DNA of 16,156 nucleotides from the NCBI GenBank assembly GCA_938036545.1, contig CALHQJ010000096.1:1-16156 (forward strand), in the 5' to 3' direction. The translations under genes were made by a program, and so were the position numbers. Shown in pieces: positions 12,920 through 16,156 of this stretch. Below the pieces are notes generated by a model. It ran no database searches. It was not told the origin of the DNA and was given only the letters and a program-made list of their open reading frames with translations. Each line of letters begins with the position of its first letter. Position 1 is the first letter of the stretch. The DNA comes from an uncultured Clostridium sp. (GTDB lineage: Bacteria; Bacillota; Clostridia; Lachnospirales; Lachnospiraceae).

Positions 12920-14308
12920 TTATTGCTTATTTTTTAAATATTCGTCAATTCCTCTGGCTCCGGCTTTTCCTGCTTCCATTGCCAAAATTACCGTAGCGGC
13001 TCCGGTTACTGCGTCGCCTCCGGCAAAGACCCCTTCTCTGCTGGTCTGTCCATTGTCTTCACTGGCAACAATACACTTGCGTTTGTTGATCTCCAGTCCC
13101 TTTGTAGTAGCGGAAATCAGCGGGTTGGGAGACGTACCCAGTGACATAATAACCGTATCTACCTCAATGGTATAGTCTGATCCCGGGATTTCCACAGGGC
13201 GTCTTCTTCCGGAAGCGTCTGGCTCTCCCAATTCCATTTTGCGGACTACCATGCCGGTTACCCAGTCATTTTCATCTGTTAAAATCTCTACCGGATTGGT
13301 CAGAAGGTTAAAAATCACGCCCTCTTCTTTTGCGTGGTGTACCTCTTCCGCACGGGCCGGAAGCTCTGCTTCGCTTCTCCGGTAAACCACATGAACCTCT
13401 GCTCCTAAACGAAGAGCCGTTCTGGCAGCGTCCATGGCTACGTTTCCGCCTCCTACTACCGCTACTTTCTTTCCGGCAGCAATAGGCGTATCGTAATCTT
13501 CTCTAAATGCTTTCATCAGATTGTTTCTGGTCAGGTACTCATTGGCAGAAAATACGCCGTTGGCATTTTCTCCCGGGATTCCCATAAATTTTGGAAGTCC
13601 GGCTCCAGAACCGATAAAGACTGCCTCAAAACCTTCTTCATCCATCAATTCATCTATGGTAACAGACTTTCCAATAATCACATTGGTCTCAATGGTTACG
13701 CCTAACTTTCTTACATTATCGATTTCAGAACGCACAACCGTATTTTTCGGAAGACGGAACTCCGGAATGCCGTAAGTCAACACGCCTCCCGGCTCATGGA
13801 GGGCTTCAAAAATAGTTACCTCATAGCCCATTTTAGCCAGGTCTCCGGCGCAGGTCAGTCCTGCAGGGCCGGAACCGATTACCGCTACCTTTCTGCCATT
13901 GGTCTTCTCCGGAGCTGCCGGAACGAATCCGTTTTCTCTGGACCAGTCTGCTACAAACCGCTCCAGTTTTCCAATGGAAACCGGCTCTCCCTTAATGCCT
14001 CGGATACATTTGCCTTCGCACTGAGTCTCCTGAGGACATACCCGTCCGCACACAGCCGGAAGGGCAGAGGATTTGGCGATGACTTCTGCTGCGCCCTTAA
14101 AATCTCTCTCCGTTATCTTTTTAATAAATGCAGGAATATCAATGGAAACCGGACATCCCTGAACGCATAAAGGCTTTTTGCACTGAAGGCAGCGTTTTGC
14201 TTCTTCTACTGCTTCTTCTTCACTATATCCCAGACAGACTTCTTCAAAGTTTGCCGCTCTTACCTTTGGTTCCTGTTCCTTAATGGGAACTCTCTTCATT
14301 CCGTCCAT
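12920..14308 (-). CDS. nfnB: NfnB-type large subunit (glutamate synthase small-chain homologue, FAD/NADPH)
   Basis: 462 residues, with GGAGG 9 bases before the ATG; the start shares one base with the nfnA stop. The N-terminus carries two 4Fe-4S cysteine sets, Cys40/43/48/52 and Cys87/91/97/101, as in the GltD/NfnB/PreT group. An FAD site GSGPAG lies at 145-150 and a second nucleotide site GGGNVAMDAA at 286-295, followed by VYRRSEAELPAR for NADPH. GGDAVTGAATVILAM near the C-terminus completes the flavoprotein fold. It is commonly annotated as gltA or a glutamate synthase subunit, but there is no large glutamate synthase subunit here. Direct adjacency to an NfnA-type subunit points to the NADH-dependent reduced ferredoxin:NADP oxidoreductase, which by flavin-based electron bifurcation links NADPH with NADH and ferredoxin in anaerobes. 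Confidence 0.9.
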   Translation of the reverse strand: MDGMKRVPIKEQEPKVRAANFEEVCLGYSEEEAVEEAKRCLQCKKPLCVQGCPVSIDIPAFIKKITERDFKGAAEVIAKSSALPAVCGRVCPQETQCEGKCIRGIKGEPVSIGKLERFVADWSRENGFVPAAPEKTNGRKVAVIGSGPAGLTCAGDLAKMGYEVTIFEALHEPGGVLTYGIPEFRLPKNTVVRSEIDNVRKLGVTIETNVIIGKSVTIDELMDEEGFEAVFIGSGAGLPKFMGIPGENANGVFSANEYLTRNNLMKAFREDYDTPIAAGKKVAVVGGGNVAMDAARTALRLGAEVHVVYRRSEAELPARAEEVHHAKEEGVIFNLLTNPVEILTDENDWVTGMVVRKMELGEPDASGRRRPVEIPGSDYTIEVDTVIMSLGTSPNPLISATTKGLEINKRKCIVASEDNGQTSREGVFAGGDAVTGAATVILAMEAGKAGARGIDEYLKNKQ

Positions 14309-15198
14309 CAGTGATCACCTCCGCAATGTCCGCATCCGCCGTGATGAGTTGCACCCTCCTGGGCCTTTAACAAGTCTCTGCCCTCCTGGGTCTTATACAT
14401 CTGCTGTCTTTTCATGGCCTGATCGAAGTCTACCAGATGGCCGTCAAATTCCGGTCCGTCTACACAGGCAAATTTCACTTCATCTCCTACGGTAACGCGG
14501 CAGGCTCCGCACATTCCCGTACCGTCTACCATAATGGGGTTTAAGCTGACGATGGTTGGAATTCCCAGTTCCTTTGTCAGCTTTGCCACAAATTTCATCA
14601 TAATCATAGGGCCAATGGCTACGCAGACGTCATAGGTCTTTCCTTCATTTTTTACCAGTTCTTCAATCACTGCCGTTACCATGCCTTTTCGTCCGTAAGA
14701 ACCGTCGTCTGTGGTAACGTAGAGAGTTCCGGCTGCTTCTTCCATTTCTTTTTCCAAAATCAGCAGATCTTTATTTTTAGAACCTACAATCACATCTGCA
14801 TCAATTCCGTGAGCCTTCATCCACTTTACCTGGGGATATACCGGAGCGGCGCCTACGCCGCCTGCCACAAATAAATACCGTCTCTTTTTTACTTCCTCCA
14901 GGGGATCGCTGACAAATTCCGATGGATTTCCCAAAGGTCCTACTACGTCCTGGAATGCGTCGCCTGTCTGTAAGAACGCCATTCGGTAGGTCGATGCGCC
15001 AACGGTCTGAAATACAATGGTAATGGTTCCCTTTTCTCTGTCGTAATCGCAAATAGTCAGAGGAATCCTCTCTCCTTCTTCGTCAATCTTTACGATAACG
15101 AACTCTCCTGGCTGGCAGGATTTTGCTACCCTGGGGGCTTCTACATCCATTAGATAAATTTTATCGGCAAGCTGTTCTGCCTTTAAAATCCTGTACAT
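14308..15198 (-). CDS. nfnA: NfnA-type small subunit (FAD, 2Fe-2S ferredoxin-NAD(P) reductase)
   Basis: 296 residues, with GAGGAG 8 bases before the ATG. The protein belongs to the dihydroorotate/sulfide dehydrogenase electron-transfer group. PGEFVIVKIDEEGERIPLTICD (30-51) is the FAD part, LFVAGGVGAAPVYPQ (109-123) binds NAD, and DGTGMCGACRV (225-235) with Cys245 forms the 2Fe-2S site of Cys230, Cys233 and Cys245, with Asp225 in the unusual fourth-ligand position. It forms the bifurcating NfnAB complex with the next gene. The C-terminus ends in a short His/Cys-rich tail (HHGGCGHCGGDH) that lies beyond the conserved fold and could bind a metal. It is the first gene of the operon, under a good promoter. 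Confidence 0.9.
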   Translation of the reverse strand: MYRILKAEQLADKIYLMDVEAPRVAKSCQPGEFVIVKIDEEGERIPLTICDYDREKGTITIVFQTVGASTYRMAFLQTGDAFQDVVGPLGNPSEFVSDPLEEVKKRRYLFVAGGVGAAPVYPQVKWMKAHGIDADVIVGSKNKDLLILEKEMEEAAGTLYVTTDDGSYGRKGMVTAVIEELVKNEGKTYDVCVAIGPMIMMKFVAKLTKELGIPTIVSLNPIMVDGTGMCGACRVTVGDEVKFACVDGPEFDGHLVDFDQAMKRQQMYKTQEGRDLLKAQEGATHHGGCGHCGGDH

Positions 15199-15269
15199 CT
15201 TGTATTCTCCTCTTCTTTCTTTTGATAGCGTTGTAATACATTAAAGTTGTAACTTAGGCATTTTCATTA

Positions 15270-15298
15270 ATATTATCATTGTTCCTGACTTCTGGCAA
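15270..15298 (-). promoter_or_regulatory. Promoter of nfnA-nfnB
   Basis: On the minus strand TTGCCA (15298-15293), a 17-base spacer and TAATAT (15275-15270) lie about 70 bases upstream of the ATG. The start of transcription would be near 15263. Confidence 0.65.
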
Positions 15299-15305
15299 CA
15301 CTTTT

Positions 15306-15809
15306 TTATTTGTTAATCTGTAACTTTTTCTGATACATCCGAAATTCATAGCACAGGTTAAAATAGGTCTGTTCATCGCTTTCTGCTTTCAGTTCCCATT
15401 CTCCATCCTGATCCAGATTGGGAAAGTACGTATCTGCGTCATATTCGTAATCAATCCAGGTCACGTATGCTCTATGGCAGTAAGGCAGAAACAGTTCGTA
15501 AATCTCCTGGCCTCCCGCTACGTAAATGTCGTCTGTCGGGTATTTTTCCAGTTCTTTCAGAGCTTCCTCCAGACTGTGCACCACTACGGCCCCTTTTACA
15601 GAATAGGATTTGTCCCTGCTTAATACAATGGTAGTGCGTCCGTATAAGGGCTGCCCGCCCGGAAGGCTTTCCAGGGTCTTTCTTCCCATAACCAGTACTT
15701 TTCCCAGGGTTTCTTCCCGAAACATTTTCTGATCTGCCGGTATGGAAACCAAAAGCTGGCCCTTATTGCCAATGGCCCAATGTTTATCTGCCGCTACAAT
15801 CAGATTCAT
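15306..15809 (-). CDS. folA: Dihydrofolate reductase
   Basis: 167 residues from the ATG at 15809, chosen for the GAGGAAG upstream and the normal DHFR length; a longer reading would overlap the preceding gene heavily. The family layout is clear: MNLIVAADKHWAIGNKGQLL, IPADQKMFREET with the active-site Asp26, VLVMGRKTLESLPGGQPLYGRTTIVLS, DDIYVAGGQEIYELFLPYCHRAYVTWI. It makes tetrahydrofolate with NADPH. The Pro-Trp just before the active-site Asp in most DHFRs (Trp22 in E. coli) is replaced by Leu-Val here (GQLLVSIPAD), so its active-site entrance, and perhaps its antifolate response, differ. The start overlaps the ThyX-like stop by 4 bases (ATGA). A 5-deaza/riboflavin reductase is unlikely given the conserved GGQEIY block. 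Confidence 0.9.
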   Translation of the reverse strand: MNLIVAADKHWAIGNKGQLLVSIPADQKMFREETLGKVLVMGRKTLESLPGGQPLYGRTTIVLSRDKSYSVKGAVVVHSLEEALKELEKYPTDDIYVAGGQEIYELFLPYCHRAYVTWIDYEYDADTYFPNLDQDGEWELKAESDEQTYFNLCYEFRMYQKKLQINK

Positions 15810-16156
15810 GCCTGTTCTTCCTCGCTTTCTGCAACAATCAGTTCTTTTGCGTAAGGAAGGGTCTGAATCCAGTCGCAGAACGTATGCCATTCTGCCAGCT
15901 TATGATTTCTTCTGGCATAATAAATATTAACCAGGGTTTCGTAATTAAAGGTGCAGGTACGCATCTGGTTATAGCTGGAAGGCAGAAGCTGAATCATATC
16001 ATACCAGTCATCTTTGCTTTTGGTTTCCAGGTATCTGAGGCGGATTTCTTCCAGCTTGTCCACAACGGAATGCATAAATTCCTGCGTTGCAGGTGTCATG
16101 TGGTCACAGCTGAAATCTTCCGGCGTAAACGGTTTGCTTGCGATTTTATGCATGGT
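15806..16156 (-). CDS. ThyX-like flavin-dependent thymidylate synthase, C-terminal part (cut by window edge)
   Basis: About 116 residues are visible, and the frame is open to the window edge, so the N-terminal part is outside. The section EFMHSVVDKLEEIRLRYLE, then DMIQLLPSSYNQMRTCTFNYETLVNIYYARRNHKLAEWHTFCDWIQTLP, resembles the C-terminal half of ThyX, where an LLP-x-S motif is followed by a region ending near LHF-x-x-LR and AQ-x-EIR. The match is degenerate, and the diagnostic RHR-x7-S motif is not visible here. ThyX makes dTMP from dUMP with FAD and methylenetetrahydrofolate. Its 4-base overlap with folA supports a folate/thymidylate role. A full ATG at 16153 exists, but an intact protein of this size would be too short for ThyX. 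Confidence 0.65.
   Translation of the reverse strand, partial: TMHKIASKPFTPEDFSCDHMTPATQEFMHSVVDKLEEIRLRYLETKSKDDWYDMIQLLPSSYNQMRTCTFNYETLVNIYYARRNHKLAEWHTFCDWIQTLPYAKELIVAESEEEQA

Noticed and set aside
15268..15278. TGATAATATTA on the minus strand upstream of nfnA, 10 of 11 bases like the core of the shared palindrome
   Set aside because: It is explained as the -10 (TAATAT) of a good promoter with TTGCCA 17 bases upstream, and no -10 lies 29 bases beyond it, so it is not counted as a third site.

Overview
The window reads as chromosome of a strictly anaerobic, low-to-mid GC Firmicute, most likely a Lachnospiraceae-type clostridium (inference). The support is an anaerobic sulfatase-maturase-like radical SAM enzyme, an NfnAB-type NADH/ferredoxin:NADP oxidoreductase, a 2[4Fe-4S] ferredoxin, a Spo0A-type DNA-binding domain, purine-rich AGGAGG ribosome sites and the smpB-rnr-secG neighbourhood. 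It is mostly housekeeping sequence with one small regulatory/redox island in the middle. No rRNA, tRNA, CRISPR array, prophage or intact insertion sequence was seen.

Left part, all minus strand (1-4790): the N-terminal part of a dicarboxylate/amino-acid:cation symporter; an RmlD-like sugar-nucleotide reductase; a secreted D-Ala-D-Ala carboxypeptidase with C-terminal wall-binding repeats and a clear terminator; an anSME-type radical SAM/SPASM protein; and an XRE regulator with a LexA/S24-like C-terminal domain. Between the carboxypeptidase and the reductase lies a perfect 21-bp palindrome flanked exactly by an 8-bp direct repeat, which looks like a transposon scar.

Centre, plus strand (4944-7622): a stand-alone Spo0A C-terminal-domain protein, divergent from the XRE/S24 gene; then a ferredoxin plus NapH-like 4Fe-4S membrane protein pair, and an SDR oxidoreductase plus thioredoxin pair. 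The two redox pairs carry the same perfect 13-bp palindrome (GTGATAATATCAC), each centred exactly 29 bp upstream of the first base of a -10 element (about -41) and each lacking a -35 box. This suggests a shared activator-dependent regulon and is the strongest new signal in the window.

Right part, all minus strand (7743-16156): smpB, rnr and secG (transcribed secG-rnr-smpB, with a terminator between secG and rnr); a GNAT acetyltransferase overlapping a MATE exporter; nfnA-nfnB with a good promoter; and, at the right edge, a ThyX-like thymidylate synthase fragment overlapping a dihydrofolate reductase. A bidirectional-looking terminator separates the convergent trxA and smpB.

No stretch longer than about 300 bases lacks a gene. 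The largest gap (5361-5633) holds a long hairpin and the promoter region of the ferredoxin pair.
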